DNA of 64,000 bases from Tolypothrix sp. PCC 7910 (GCF_011769525.1 NZ_CP050441.1:1-64000); one strand, 5' to 3'; shown: positions 24,048 through 33,073, counted from the first letter of the stretch. Numbers and translations: made by a program. Notes: a model not told the origin generated them from the letters alone.

Positions 24048-24266
24048 CTATATCGGTGCTAGACAACATTTGCACCTCCCGCTTTGAATAAGTTGATCCA
24101 GATTCAGCCATTCGCCTAATGCTCCCAAAATGCCAACACTTGTAGATTTATCGCCGCCGCCAAAGTGATATGTTCCCTCAAACGCAAACAGTGCAATGAC
24201 TCTGCCTAAACCCTTGGTTTGGCAATGCATCGCGCTACTAATGGTTGAAGAGAATTTGCGGCTCAT
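24048..24266 (-). CDS. Small hypothetical protein, about 72 aa
   Basis: The frame is open to 24374, but the first 36 codons read as non-coding; ATG 24266 (MSRKFSSTI) is a better start. It ends in a cysteine-rich tail (RCKCC) and has a Gly-rich middle (FEGTYHFGGGD). No ribosome binding site is seen. Weakly supported; it may be chance. Confidence 0.3.
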   Translation of the reverse strand: MSRKFSSTISSAMHCQTKGLGRVIALFAFEGTYHFGGGDKSTSVGILGALGEWLNLDQLIQSGRCKCCLAPI

Positions 24267-24358
24267 CGAAGCTTTGTAGTATTTGTAATCGAGAATAATT
24301 TTAATAATACACTTGTAGTATGTGTTTGTCCACTGCACAGTTGCGGGGGGTGAGGGTG

Positions 24359-24390
24359 GCGATGCCTGCGGCAACGTCTACGACGAACGC
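24359..24390. repeat. Dispersed GC-rich palindromic repeat
   Basis: GCGATGCCTGCGGCAACG followed by TCTACGACGAACGC, a member of the same family as 2735, 34247 and 41169. Confidence 0.6.
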
Positions 24391-24484
24391 TAAAGAGTGG
24401 TTAGTGATTTGGTTTATGCGATTATCATCGCTAGAATCAGCAAGCTACTGCGGCTAACAGCGAATGGCAGTTTTACATCAATGC

Positions 24485-25894
24485 TTAGATGGGGTGATTG
24501 GGGTATTTCTTTGGAGGTGCGATCGCATCTTCCTGATGTGGAGTCCCGTCTGGCACCCAGTCGTAGGGAATCGGCTGTGCCCTGTAGACCCAATTGGTTG
24601 AAACTTCTCGGTCAAAACCAATGTTCTGGCGACCATTGTAGGGATTGATATACTCCCATACGATTTCACCGGATGGAGTTACCTGAAATAAACGTCCGTT
24701 CATACCCTCGTCAATTAACGTATTCCCATTGGGGAGCCGTCGAGCGCTGGAGATAAACGAGCTGTAGAATCCCCAGGGAGGCTGGTCTGAATCGATGCCG
24801 CTATACTGCCAGACGATAGTTTTTTGTTGCGGGTCAATCTCCAGAATTCGCGAACCCACTTCTAAACTTAGTGGATTGGGTGGAAACCCCGAAGGCCCCT
24901 CATTGTCAAAAACCAGAAGATTTCCGGCACCAGGCAAGCCCTGAGGAATGATGTGGGCATCGTGCTGTCCACTGGTTTGATCCACAGGTCGGGGAATAGC
25001 AAGGCTAAACTTGGTCAGGGCAGAAGCACTCGCAACAGACTTTTCTTTGTTGTCTGCACCACTCCCATAATCTGGGCCAAGTCGCCAGACAATTTTGCCC
25101 GTTTGCTTATCGATGATGGCAATAAAGCTGGCTTCGCGGGAGTCAATCACAATGTTATCTGGGGCAAAACGCCGATCTCCAGCATCAAACCATCGATTCG
25201 GCCCAATCGGCTGCATATTGTTGATGGTCAAAAATCCAAATCCCTGATCGCCTTCTTGATATAACTGACGCAGCAGCTTCCGCCCTTGGTCAGTAATGCC
25301 AAATTCATCAATATGATCCCCAACCGTCCAGCTCCATACCACCTGTCCATCACGAGAGACTTCAACAATTTGTTGATCGGCAATGGGTCGATTGCTGACC
25401 CCTGCAACAACGCGATCAACAGTAGTGACGAGGAGCGTATTGCCGTTGGGCAGACGATTGATGTCGTGATTCTGACGCAGGTTTTTTCCCAGAGCTTGAT
25501 TCCCGTAGCGCCAGACCACTGCGCCTTTCCAATCGAGTTCACCCACCTCCTGATTGGCAAAGATGTTGCCGAACGGGGAGGAACCGTTTTTGAGTTGAAG
25601 TAGGATATGCCCTTTTGCACCGCCGTTCTGGGCCGGGTCGATCATCTCCGCTGGGAAACCGAACTTGTTCCAACTGTGAACTTCGTTCCCGTTCATATCT
25701 ACAAGATGAGTGTTCCCGTCCGGAGCGCTGAACAATACATAACTGTTGTAGGCTCGCTTAGGGTCGTAGAGGGTTGTTCCAGTAGGAAAAACGCTTGGGA
25801 GTGCGATCGCCCCGCTTGACATCATGTTGAGCAGGACAATCCCCAGTAACAAAAGCACAGACAGCCGCAAGATAAAGCCTGATTTCTCTGACAT
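24485..25894 (-). CDS. Arylsulfotransferase-family exported protein, about 469 aa
   Basis: Signal peptide or anchor (LSVLLLLGIVLLNMMSSGAIA) then a beta-propeller with repeated blades: NTHLVDMNGNEVHSW, HDINRLPNGNTLLV, QIVEVSRDGQVVWSW, HDAHIIPQG...NLLVFDNEG, RRLPNGNTLIDEGMNG. This is the ASST-like (Arylsulfotransf_2) pattern with conserved histidines. Enzymes of the family move sulfate between phenols in the periplasm; many members are unassigned. I start at ATG 25894 (MSEKSGF); the frame extends to a GTG at 25945. GC is higher than in the flanks, which may mean separate origin. Confidence 0.75.
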   Translation of the reverse strand: MSEKSGFILRLSVLLLLGIVLLNMMSSGAIALPSVFPTGTTLYDPKRAYNSYVLFSAPDGNTHLVDMNGNEVHSWNKFGFPAEMIDPAQNGGAKGHILLQLKNGSSPFGNIFANQEVGELDWKGAVVWRYGNQALGKNLRQNHDINRLPNGNTLLVTTVDRVVAGVSNRPIADQQIVEVSRDGQVVWSWTVGDHIDEFGITDQGRKLLRQLYQEGDQGFGFLTINNMQPIGPNRWFDAGDRRFAPDNIVIDSREASFIAIIDKQTGKIVWRLGPDYGSGADNKEKSVASASALTKFSLAIPRPVDQTSGQHDAHIIPQGLPGAGNLLVFDNEGPSGFPPNPLSLEVGSRILEIDPQQKTIVWQYSGIDSDQPPWGFYSSFISSARRLPNGNTLIDEGMNGRLFQVTPSGEIVWEYINPYNGRQNIGFDREVSTNWVYRAQPIPYDWVPDGTPHQEDAIAPPKKYPNHPI

Positions 25895-26138
25895 AGATAT
25901 TTTGTAATATTTTCTGCTTTGCGTTGTGGGCAGAAGTGTGACCAACTTTTGCTAATACTTTGTACTGCATCTCTATCAAATTACAGTAGTTTATCATCTT
26001 ACTGTCTCAGCAAAATCAATAATTATTGATGATTCAGCTCGATTCAAAAGAGTTTTTCCTCAAACACAAAGGCGATCGCCTTTTCCTCTAAGAAGATTGT
26101 TAGTTTATTGCAGCCGCTATTAGTTCTATTCTTAGAGG

Positions 26139-26384
26139 ATGAGCAAGTATGGCACAATTCACATGAATATAAATGACGGCTGGCAATCAACAGAAGAGGT
26201 GATATTTACAGGAGCCGTGTACCTGAGTGATACGCCAGGCGAGGTTACACATTTTCTCTGCGCTTTCAAAACTTCTTGCGGAATCCCTGTTACCAACTTT
26301 TTACCAGCCTCTAACTCTATCATTACCTGTACGGAGTGTAACAAGTACGTTGTTTACGGTAAACCAGGTGAATTAACATTTTGA
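26139..26384 (+). CDS. Small hypothetical protein with a CxxC pair, 81 aa
   Basis: ATG 26139 directly follows AGAGG inside the dispersed word TTCTTAGAGGA, which may serve as its ribosome site at unusually close spacing. The protein is beta-rich with Cys at three places, including ITCTECNKYVVYG near the C-terminus. Function unknown. Confidence 0.45.
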   Translation: MSKYGTIHMNINDGWQSTEEVIFTGAVYLSDTPGEVTHFLCAFKTSCGIPVTNFLPASNSIITCTECNKYVVYGKPGELTF

Positions 26385-26483
26385 TTGAAGAAGACCATTA
26401 CCGCGAAGATTAATTTGTTAACAAGTGCGATCGCTTCAAAAGCGCAGAGCGATGGATGATTTTTTATGAGGTTGTAGAAGACC

Positions 26484-26948
26484 TTATACCAGTGATGAAA
26501 ACCTCATCGCCAGAATCTTGTTAGCCACTGCTAATGAGACAGGCATCACCGATAATCGATTTCCTGTTCTCACCACCATAAGTTCTTCTGGGCTAAATTC
26601 CTCTTTGAGCGTTGACAACAAGATAGGGTGAGAAAAAGTTTCCACGAATTCTACTACAACTGTTTGCCAACGCGGAGATTCAATACTTGATTTCGAGTCG
26701 TAGTAAATACTATTTGGGTCAAACTGAGTTGGGTCAGCAATACCTGTTTTTACTACACGCATTAATCCAGCAATACCAGGAGGATTAGTATTAGAGTGAT
26801 AGAAAAACGCTAAATCTCCTGGCTGCATTTGGCGCAGAAAGTTACGAGCTTGATAATTGCGAACACCGTCCCAGATAGTTTCACTCTGCTGTTGTAGGTC
26901 AGTGATGCTAAATACTTCTGGTTCTGACTTCATTAACCAATAATTCAT
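26484..26948 (-). CDS. EVE-domain protein, 154 aa
   Basis: Matches EVE proteins over its whole length: MNYWLMKSEPEVFSI at the start, WDGVRNYQARNFLRQMQPGD, then FFYHSNTNPPGIAGL. EVE is a PUA-like fold that binds modified bases in DNA or RNA; bacterial members occur both as housekeeping and restriction-associated proteins. ATG start at 26948. It stands alone on the minus strand. Confidence 0.9.
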   Translation of the reverse strand: MNYWLMKSEPEVFSITDLQQQSETIWDGVRNYQARNFLRQMQPGDLAFFYHSNTNPPGIAGLMRVVKTGIADPTQFDPNSIYYDSKSSIESPRWQTVVVEFVETFSHPILLSTLKEEFSPEELMVVRTGNRLSVMPVSLAVANKILAMRFSSLV

Positions 26949-27107
26949 CGCGCACCATTCCCCTTTGCTTGACTTGGTGGCTGGAGCATAGGCAAGAGCT
27001 GTGGCAATAAGTTCTCGCTGATAGCTGGCGGTTTAATTGGCTTAAATAAGTTTTTTGATATTTGAGTTGGTTGTGTCATTTTCTAGCAAATACTTTTGAT
27101 AGATGGA

Positions 27108-27139
27108 GGCGATCGCTCTAATCAAATAGAGCGATCGCC
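27108..27139. repeat. Double-HIP1 hairpin
   Basis: GGCGATCGCTCTA and TAGAGCGATCGCC form a 13-bp perfect stem around ATCAAA; each arm contains a HIP1 octamer. Confidence 0.6.
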
Positions 27140-27143
27140 TTTT

Positions 27144-27185
27144 GTGATGTTTGACCCAGCTTGCGGCACTGGTGCATTTATGTAG
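27144..27185 (+). pseudogene. Relic of an N6-adenine DNA methyltransferase (motif I only)
   Basis: The plus strand reads VMFDPACGTGAFM then TAG. D-P-x-x-G-T-G-x-F is the SAM-binding motif I of type I/Eco57I-like DNA methylases. It is only about 13 codons, between two HIP1 sites, with no other methylase motif nearby. Confidence 0.45.
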
Positions 27186-27204
27186 AAGCGATCGCCTTTA
27201 TCCT

Positions 27205-27828
27205 CTAAGAAATTAGTGCGGCATCAATGGCATCACTAATTTCTTGATGTTCCAAATTTCTGGTATGCAGTGCAGCTGTTGCAGCAGCTTCCGCAATGAT
27301 GGTGTATAGCACTGGTGAATCTGGGGTTGCTTTAGTTAAATAGAGTAAAGCTTTGATTAGATGATCCTCTGGATGTTCTTTCTCTAGCTCCTTGAGAGCA
27401 TCATAATTAGTTCTGGCATCTAGAGCTAATTGGTGATAATCAGTTCTAGGTTTGAGGAATTTTAGAATATTGGTGGTTGCGTTTCCTACAGGGTCAGGAG
27501 AATCGAAGGCAATAGCATTACCACTGCTGATTTCATCTAAAGCTTTTACCTGTGCGTAGTCAGCTACCGCATTAGCCGCCGCCGCCAAAATTTTGCGTAG
27601 ATTAGGATTTATACTTGTCGCGCTCACCAAAAATCCCAGGCATTTGCTGTAAAAATCTCTCAAATGACTGGCGTAGATTTTCTTAACTCCTTTGGCATCA
27701 CCTTTTTTATATTGCTCTAATGCCTGATGTTGCCATTCATCAGTCGGTTCGCCTAATTTTTCTAAAAATATATCAACTATTTGTTGAACCTTTAAGGGTG
27801 TTAGTTCTGTAGATACTGCTTGCACCAT
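27205..27828 (-). CDS. Hypothetical all-helical protein, 207 aa
   Basis: Starts ATG 27828 with AAGGAG 10 bases before it, formed by the end of the preceding gene. The sequence is alpha-helical throughout (KVQQIVDIFLEKLGE; DFYSKCLGFLVSA; LRKILAAAANAVADYAQ; AEAAATAALHTRN). No motif recognised and no membrane segment. Two bases separate it from the 27831 gene, so the pair is one operon and may form a complex. Confidence 0.6.
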   Translation of the reverse strand: MVQAVSTELTPLKVQQIVDIFLEKLGEPTDEWQHQALEQYKKGDAKGVKKIYASHLRDFYSKCLGFLVSATSINPNLRKILAAAANAVADYAQVKALDEISSGNAIAFDSPDPVGNATTNILKFLKPRTDYHQLALDARTNYDALKELEKEHPEDHLIKALLYLTKATPDSPVLYTIIAEAAATAALHTRNLEHQEISDAIDAALIS

Positions 27829-27830
27829 TG

Positions 27831-28349
27831 TTATTTATCTCCTTTTAACCACTCGTTAGATTTCTCTGCTTCCATTTGACGGGCATAATTGCGTTCCCAT
27901 CTGGTATTTAGATGGTCAAAGATAATTTTAGAAATAAACCTAGCTATGCTTGAGCCATCAAAATAATGTGCGGTTTTCACCAAAATTAAATTTTGTTTGG
28001 TGAGGTACATATAATTACCATCTTGGGAAATTACATCACTTGGTAAAATGATGTGTCCTAATGGATTTTGGCCAATTTCATCAGCTGTCGGTTGTTCCTT
28101 ATATGCAGGTAGATCCTTGAAGCCTTTATTAACTACTATGTCTACCCACTCGTCTATGTCCATCCCACGTTTAGCAACATCTAACCGAGCCAAACGCTCA
28201 TAATATGGACGATGGTTAGTAGTATGTCCCCTGGTGAATTGGTTTACCAAGTCTTGAAGTGAGTGTCCTGATGCTTCAGAAAACTCTCTCATTTTTTCTA
28301 GGTGTTCTGGTGTGACATAGAACGTAGAAACATTGAATCTATGAGCCAT
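27831..28349 (-). CDS. Hypothetical protein, 172 aa, first gene of a two-gene operon
   Basis: The N-terminus MAHRFNVSTFYVTPEHLEKM with GHSLQDLVNQFTRGH suggests a short ribbon-helix-helix-like or helical DNA-binding part. The middle holds RGMDIDEWVDIVV and DEIGQNPLGHIILPSD; the rest is mixed. No family recognised. Co-transcribed with the 27205 gene. A two-gene plasmid module (toxin/antitoxin or nucleoprotein) is possible but nothing in the sequence proves it. Confidence 0.6.
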   Translation of the reverse strand: MAHRFNVSTFYVTPEHLEKMREFSEASGHSLQDLVNQFTRGHTTNHRPYYERLARLDVAKRGMDIDEWVDIVVNKGFKDLPAYKEQPTADEIGQNPLGHIILPSDVISQDGNYMYLTKQNLILVKTAHYFDGSSIARFISKIIFDHLNTRWERNYARQMEAEKSNEWLKGDK

Positions 28350-28568
28350 GTACTATTTGCCTGAATAATTACCTCTGTCGAACGAAAGTTGCTTTAAGTC
28401 GGCAGAGCCGCCCAACACACTTTCCGCTAAATTTACCCTGTAATGCTCTAATTTTAGCCCAAAGCTTTATAGTTGTGATATAAAAAGTTAAAGCGATCGC
28501 CCCGGCAAAGACGCGATCGCTCCCGCCCATAGGCAGTTCCCCCAACTAAACTGGAGGCAATTAACATT

Positions 28569-28787
28569 ATGAGTGCTGAAGAACAAAAACGCGAGTATGT
28601 CTTGAATGCGATTGCATCTTACCCAACACAACAAGAAGCAGCGATCGCACTTGGAACAAACCCTAGAGTTGTTTCGCAGTGGAACACCAATAAATCTACA
28701 CCCAGAGATTTAGCAGTAAGAGTTGTACAACTTCTGCGAGTTTTGAAGGATGCAGGAATTGAGATCCCACCGCCGCTAGATTTTTAA
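28569..28787 (+). CDS. Small HTH DNA-binding protein, 72 aa
   Basis: A Cro-like helix-turn-helix lies at about residues 15-40 (SYPTQQEAAIALGTNPRVVS then QWNTNKSTP). GGAGG 11 bases before the ATG. A terminator follows at once, so it is a one-gene transcript. It precedes the 29037-33056 operon and is a candidate regulator of it. Confidence 0.7.
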   Translation: MSAEEQKREYVLNAIASYPTQQEAAIALGTNPRVVSQWNTNKSTPRDLAVRVVQLLRVLKDAGIEIPPPLDF

Positions 28788-28808
28788 ACAAATTGACTTT
28801 AATCATTG

Positions 28809-28832
28809 CCCCCTACTGGTTAGGGGGTTTTT
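28809..28832 (+). terminator. Rho-independent terminator after the HTH gene
   Basis: CCCCCTA and TAGGGGG around a CTGGT loop, followed by five T. It isolates the HTH gene from the operon downstream. Confidence 0.85.
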
Positions 28833-29036
28833 AATTTGATTAGATTATTTTTTGCACCAAAATCTAATGCTTGAAACAGTTACAAGTCATAGGAAAACTC
28901 TGATTATTTAGGTGCATTCATTAAGCTTGATTAGTATAAATTTTACCACGAAAACTTAGCTTAATGACTGAAATATAGTCAGCTTGGTGCTAAAAAATAA
29001 TACTTTTACTACCAAATTTCGCAGATTTTTGATGCA
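28833..29036. promoter_or_regulatory. Leader of the 29037-33056 operon
   Basis: About 200 AT-rich bases. ATTAAGCT (28920) and AGCTTAAT (about 28958) form an inverted repeat on either side of a TATAAAT word, a plausible promoter with flanking operator half-sites. Confidence 0.35.
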
Positions 29037-29507
29037 ATGGCTTGTACACTGCAAAGACCTATTGATAGGCAATTGAGAGAAGTATATGAGGCTTATTTAG
29101 GCGATCGCATTGGGGATACTACATGGCGATCGCTGAAAAAATTCCTCTTAGAATCTGAGCTAGAAATTAATGCGAACAACTTACACGAGTATGCAACATT
29201 AAGGAAAAGTTACCCCAAATTATCATTAACTTCACTAGAATTTAGGGTTTTATTAGCAGCAGTTGATAATGCTAAAAACTTAGTTCCTAATTTGATAACT
29301 GGTGAAGAATTTATTAGGTTACTAATTGCCCAGAATATCAGGCCGGATATTTCAACTATTTACAGATGGTTTAAGCAAGCTGGCTCTAAGTATAGTAAGC
29401 TTACAACCTACTCTAGTCAAGTAATATTTGTGGTTATCTATCGCGCTGTTGTTTGGAAATTCATTAGTGAAAGGAAAGAGAGAAATGGCTTTAGCATCAG
29501 GAACTAG
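29037..29507 (+). CDS. Hypothetical protein, 156 aa, first gene of the membrane-ATPase operon
   Basis: ATG 29037. Basic and helical: REVYEAYLGDRIGDTTWRSL then KKFLLESELEINANNLHEYA. The middle RPDISTIYRWFKQAGSKYSK looks like a recognition helix, so DNA binding is possible. No known domain. Its last 23 bases overlap the next gene. It opens a compact set of five to six unknown genes ending in a P-loop ATPase. Confidence 0.6.
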   Translation: MACTLQRPIDRQLREVYEAYLGDRIGDTTWRSLKKFLLESELEINANNLHEYATLRKSYPKLSLTSLEFRVLLAAVDNAKNLVPNLITGEEFIRLLIAQNIRPDISTIYRWFKQAGSKYSKLTTYSSQVIFVVIYRAVVWKFISERKERNGFSIRN

Positions 29508-30123
29508 AAGAGTTTATAATCGCTTTTATAGAAACAAAGCTACTGGCGGGTCTTACGCTCCTACTCCGTCCCAGATTGAAGAATACTTTGTATCTCAAGG
29601 ATTTGATGCTCATAACCTATCTGATGAGCAGTTTAATCAAACTGTCCATCATTTTTCTAAGGGCGAGTTATCAACTGTTGGTAAAGATTCCCAAGCAACT
29701 TTTAACAGCAAAGCTGACGCTAATATATTTCCAGAGAATAATCAAATAGTTGTGTCTAGTGCCGATAAACAAGCATTAGTTAGTACTCAATCAGCAGCGT
29801 TAGGATTTGAGTTGTCAGAACAGGAAACAATAGCAATAGCTGACAACATTGATAATGTATTTGCTGATTACTCAGCCTTTGTTACTAGTGTTACCTCTGC
29901 TATTACAGGTTATATTGCTCACAAATTTGATGAGATAGAGGAAAAATTAGATAGCAGTGGTAATGATGTAAGAAAATATTTAGCCGATAGAAATTTCAGG
30001 TTGAATCAAAAATTGGTTGATTATGCCAACAATGTCAAAAACATCAAGTCTGATACTGAGGAAATCCGAGAAAATTTGCAAACAACTAAAAATGTAGTCT
30101 TGTCTCGGTTTCAAATTAAATAA
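29485..30123 (+). CDS. Hypothetical protein, 212 aa
   Basis: I choose ATG 29485 (MALASGTRRVYN), with GGAAAGAGAG just upstream, rather than the first ATG of the frame at 29428, which would overlap the previous gene by 80 bases. A basic N-terminus (RRVYNRFYRNKATGG) precedes a low-complexity middle and a C-terminal coiled coil (EEIRENLQTTKN). No membrane segment. Function unknown. Confidence 0.6.
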   Translation: MALASGTRRVYNRFYRNKATGGSYAPTPSQIEEYFVSQGFDAHNLSDEQFNQTVHHFSKGELSTVGKDSQATFNSKADANIFPENNQIVVSSADKQALVSTQSAALGFELSEQETIAIADNIDNVFADYSAFVTSVTSAITGYIAHKFDEIEEKLDSSGNDVRKYLADRNFRLNQKLVDYANNVKNIKSDTEEIRENLQTTKNVVLSRFQIK

Positions 30124-30151
30124 AAATCCTGACGGATTAACACAAAGATTT

Positions 30152-30307
30152 TTGGGAATAATCGCGTTATTATCCCTATTCTTTGCCCTCTCAGGTATCA
30201 CTCAAGCTTATCAACACTACCACTTACCTTCAAAGGTTGAGGAGCGTTTGAAAGATAAGAAACTAATTGATTATTGCCCTTTATCTATTCCATTGGAGAA
30301 ATGCTAA
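30152..30307 (+). CDS. Hidden small membrane protein, about 51 aa
   Basis: The frame is open from 30098 to TAA 30305-30307 between two larger genes. It encodes one membrane helix (LGIIALLSLFFALSGITQAY) and a charged tail ending SIPLEKC. Its stop shares a base with the ATG of the next gene (TAATG at 30305-30309), a coupling arrangement that supports real translation. No ATG is available; TTG 30152 is the likely start, and entry by frameshift from the preceding gene is another option. Confidence 0.5.
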   Translation: MGIIALLSLFFALSGITQAYQHYHLPSKVEERLKDKKLIDYCPLSIPLEKC

Positions 30308-30963
30308 TGGTGAAAGCCAAATATATCAAAGACCATGTAACAGGTTACGGTAAAGATTTAAGCCGCGCTACCAGAAATAAATTTGATATTTCTAATCAAC
30401 TAATTGTTAAGGCTGCTTTAGGTGATGAAAAATCTCTTACCCAAATTGCGGATATGGGTAAATTGGGTGAAAGACTAATTCTAGTGATGCCTACTATCAA
30501 GCAACATCTAAATTCCTACATCCAGGGCAATACCCAATATAATCAAGCTCTTGCTGAAATTTATAGAGAAGGTGGCAAGGGTGCATTAGCAATAGATAAA
30601 GCTTCCTCAGACCTAACACTAGAAAATACCAAGTTTAATAATTTGATAGAGGAATATAAAGTGCGTTTGTTTGCTTCTCTAGAGGCTGAAGAAGACAGGC
30701 ATAACAGCCAGATGGATGCTATTGAATTGCAAGCATGGGTAGATACTCAGATGAAAGAGATTGATTATAAAGTGCAGATGGAGAATATATCTAATAAGCC
30801 TTTCGTCGCTCAATTAAAGGCTGATGAAGATTACGAAACTAAGAAAATTCAGCACATTCTAGAGCATGGTAGCGAGAGTGATTTAAGCTTAATTCCCCGC
30901 AAACAATACATTACTAATCCTCTAAGAAAGCTTTGGGAGGACATTAGAGATTTATTCAACTAA
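30307..30963 (+). CDS. Hypothetical helical protein, 218 aa
   Basis: ATG 30307 (MVKAKYIKDHVTG) has TTGGAGAA nine bases upstream and overlaps the preceding small ORF stop. An upstream TTG at 30274 is less likely. The protein is predicted helical and coiled-coil through residues 60-190 (EYKVRLFASLEAEEDRHNSQ; DTQMKEIDYKVQMEN). No membrane segment or known motif. A hairpin (AGCCCCCT/AGGGGGCT, 30976-30999) follows before the next gene. Confidence 0.6.
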   Translation: MVKAKYIKDHVTGYGKDLSRATRNKFDISNQLIVKAALGDEKSLTQIADMGKLGERLILVMPTIKQHLNSYIQGNTQYNQALAEIYREGGKGALAIDKASSDLTLENTKFNNLIEEYKVRLFASLEAEEDRHNSQMDAIELQAWVDTQMKEIDYKVQMENISNKPFVAQLKADEDYETKKIQHILEHGSESDLSLIPRKQYITNPLRKLWEDIRDLFN

Positions 30964-30975
30964 TTGATGATAGAA

Positions 30976-30999
30976 AGCCCCCTACGCGACAAGGGGGCT
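30976..30999 (+). terminator. Intra-operon hairpin
   Basis: AGCCCCCT and AGGGGGCT pair across ACGCGACA. There is no T-tract after it, so it may stabilise RNA or end some transcripts rather than act as a full terminator. Confidence 0.5.
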
Positions 31000-31021
31000 A
31001 AAACTATTTAGTGATTGTATT

Positions 31022-31624
31022 ATGGCTCAGATTCCCTACGAATACCCAGACTTTAGCAATAGTGATGAGTCAGCAACTCAAAATAATTATCCGCTAGAAC
31101 TAGATGATAGTTTTACACCTGACCAGATAGAGGAAATTAATAATTACAAGGAAAGAGCCAACAAAAAAATTGCTAAAAATGAATCTATCCTGAGAGGTTT
31201 AGAAACATTCTTTTGGGGAATTAGCTCTTACTCACTTTGTAAATGGTTGATTTTAAATCTTGGCTCAAGTGGTATTAGTGTTGCAATCGCACTTGCGTTA
31301 GTAGTCAATCAGATAGTAAATCGTGATTGTTTAGATAGTTTTAATCTAAATAAAAAAGATGGTCAGTGGGAACTAAACGGTATGGGTAAATTATTTAAAT
31401 TTGGTTTTGGGTTGTTGACGAGTACCTTTGTACTTTGGTCATCTATCGGCAATTTTATAGGAATGGTCAATGATTCTAAGGTAACTTACTATGCTTTAAA
31501 TAATGTTGTTGAAGAATTTAATAGTTTGCCTAAAAAACAACAAGAGGAATGGATGCAAGGGGCTGTTACTGGTGCAGCATTGGTGGGATTGATATTTATT
31601 GGTGTTGGAGTAAATAAGAGGTAA
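31022..31624 (+). CDS. Hypothetical membrane protein, 200 aa
   Basis: An acidic N-terminus (residues 1-60) precedes membrane segments at about 72-105 (GISSYSLCKWLILNLG, then SGISVAIALALVV), 125-150 (LFKFGFGLLTSTFVLWSSI) and 180-198 (AVTGAALVGLIFIGVGV). ATG 31022. It lies four bases before the ATPase gene, so the two are probably one membrane complex. No family recognised. Confidence 0.65.
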   Translation: MAQIPYEYPDFSNSDESATQNNYPLELDDSFTPDQIEEINNYKERANKKIAKNESILRGLETFFWGISSYSLCKWLILNLGSSGISVAIALALVVNQIVNRDCLDSFNLNKKDGQWELNGMGKLFKFGFGLLTSTFVLWSSIGNFIGMVNDSKVTYYALNNVVEEFNSLPKKQQEEWMQGAVTGAALVGLIFIGVGVNKR

Positions 31625-31628
31625 GTTG

Positions 31629-33056
31629 ATGAAAACTTTACCTATTATTACGGTGTTGGGGGTGGTCAGTTCATTAGTATCAGCATTTTATTTAGGTCAG
31701 ATAGATGAATTAAGTTTTGACCGAGTAACTATACAGTTTTGTCCTCAAACTGCAAACATCAACCAGCCAAACGCCAGAGAATCACAAGGGAAGCTAGATT
31801 TAAAATACTGTCGATATCGTCATAGGTTATTAAAAGAAGTATGGGAAAGCGAACAGTATAAAGCAGCCATTTCACTATCTAAAGAATCATTCTCTGTTCA
31901 AGAATTTAACGGTGATAATTCAGGGGGAATTTGGCTTTTACTGGCTCCTTTTCTAGCTGGTAGCGCATATTTAGCATGGTCAAATAAGTGTCAAATTGAT
32001 TATGATAAAAAATTTAAGTTACTTGAAGACTTAAAAAGCTCTTACAAACTGGCTACTGTATCAGCTAGGAATGAGAGAGAGTTTAAAGCTACTGCTATTA
32101 ATCAGAGATGGGATACTCAAAGGGTTAAAGCTGGTCAAATTTCAATTGATGCTATGCAAGATATATTGAGGCGGCAAGGTGAAATTCAAGACCGCACTCA
32201 CGTTTCTACATTAAAACAATTCGATTTAAATGATAGTCAAGCAGATAAACAAATTGCCGAGAATCAATTAGTAGTTGCAGAAGCCAATAAGAAAAGGGAT
32301 AAACTATCTAAAACTAATCATACCGAAGATAATACCAATCAAAAACAAACAAATGAATCATTAAAAGATAGTTTAATTGATGCTCTCAAAAATCATGAGG
32401 ATGGCTGGCTCTGGAATATCATTAAAGCAGCCAAGCCCCTATGGATAATTGGGGAACAGGGAACAGGTAAAACTAATACATCCGTATCTATTGGGTTGAT
32501 TCGTAAATACTGTTTAGGCATTCCAGTTTTTAGAATTGCTGACCGCCACTTAAACGGAGCTAATAGCAAGGTTTGGAACCTGCTAGAAGCGCAGAATAAG
32601 GCTGATAATAATTCAGCTATTATTGAGGTTTTGCAAGATACCTATGAGCGTAGATTAGAGCGTATTGCATTAGATTTAGATGATAAACAAGCAGAACAAT
32701 TTTTATTAGATGAATTTACTCACCTTCGAGATATTGATGAGGAAACTATAACCAAATTTATTAAATCAACATTCAGTGATACTAGAAAAGCCAAAGAAAG
32801 ATTTATTGGTGTAACCCATCTTGGAACTAATGCAGCTTTTGGGGATGGTACAGCAGCCATGAGAAAGGCTGGCAGTATCCTGATTGAGAAATTTACAGCA
32901 GATGGTGAGAAACCATTGTCTAGAGTAGTTGTTAAACATGGATTGGTTGATAGCCAAGGAAATAAACTAGAAGATGTAGAATATACATTACCAACATGGT
33001 TTGAGGCTTTTACGATTTACAATCACTTCCACAATAAAGCTATTGACTTTAATTAA
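31629..33056 (+). CDS. Membrane-anchored P-loop ATPase, 475 aa
   Basis: N-terminal membrane helix (LPIITVLGVVSSLVSAFYLG), an external loop with two cysteines, a second helix near 97-115 (GGIWLLLAPFLAGSAYLAW), a coiled coil to about 235, then an ATPase with Walker A GEQGTGKT at 275-282 and Walker B FLLDEF at 358-363. GVTHLGTNAAFGDGTAAM may be the sensor. Start ATG 31629; a TTG at 31626 precedes it. The layout (two helices, coiled coil, P-loop) recalls DNA-export or filament-assembly ATPases such as FtsK/VirD4/Zot types, but I cannot place it in one family. Confidence 0.7.
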   Translation: MKTLPIITVLGVVSSLVSAFYLGQIDELSFDRVTIQFCPQTANINQPNARESQGKLDLKYCRYRHRLLKEVWESEQYKAAISLSKESFSVQEFNGDNSGGIWLLLAPFLAGSAYLAWSNKCQIDYDKKFKLLEDLKSSYKLATVSARNEREFKATAINQRWDTQRVKAGQISIDAMQDILRRQGEIQDRTHVSTLKQFDLNDSQADKQIAENQLVVAEANKKRDKLSKTNHTEDNTNQKQTNESLKDSLIDALKNHEDGWLWNIIKAAKPLWIIGEQGTGKTNTSVSIGLIRKYCLGIPVFRIADRHLNGANSKVWNLLEAQNKADNNSAIIEVLQDTYERRLERIALDLDDKQAEQFLLDEFTHLRDIDEETITKFIKSTFSDTRKAKERFIGVTHLGTNAAFGDGTAAMRKAGSILIEKFTADGEKPLSRVVVKHGLVDSQGNKLEDVEYTLPTWFEAFTIYNHFHNKAIDFN

Positions 33057-33073
33057 ACTATGGACACGAACTT

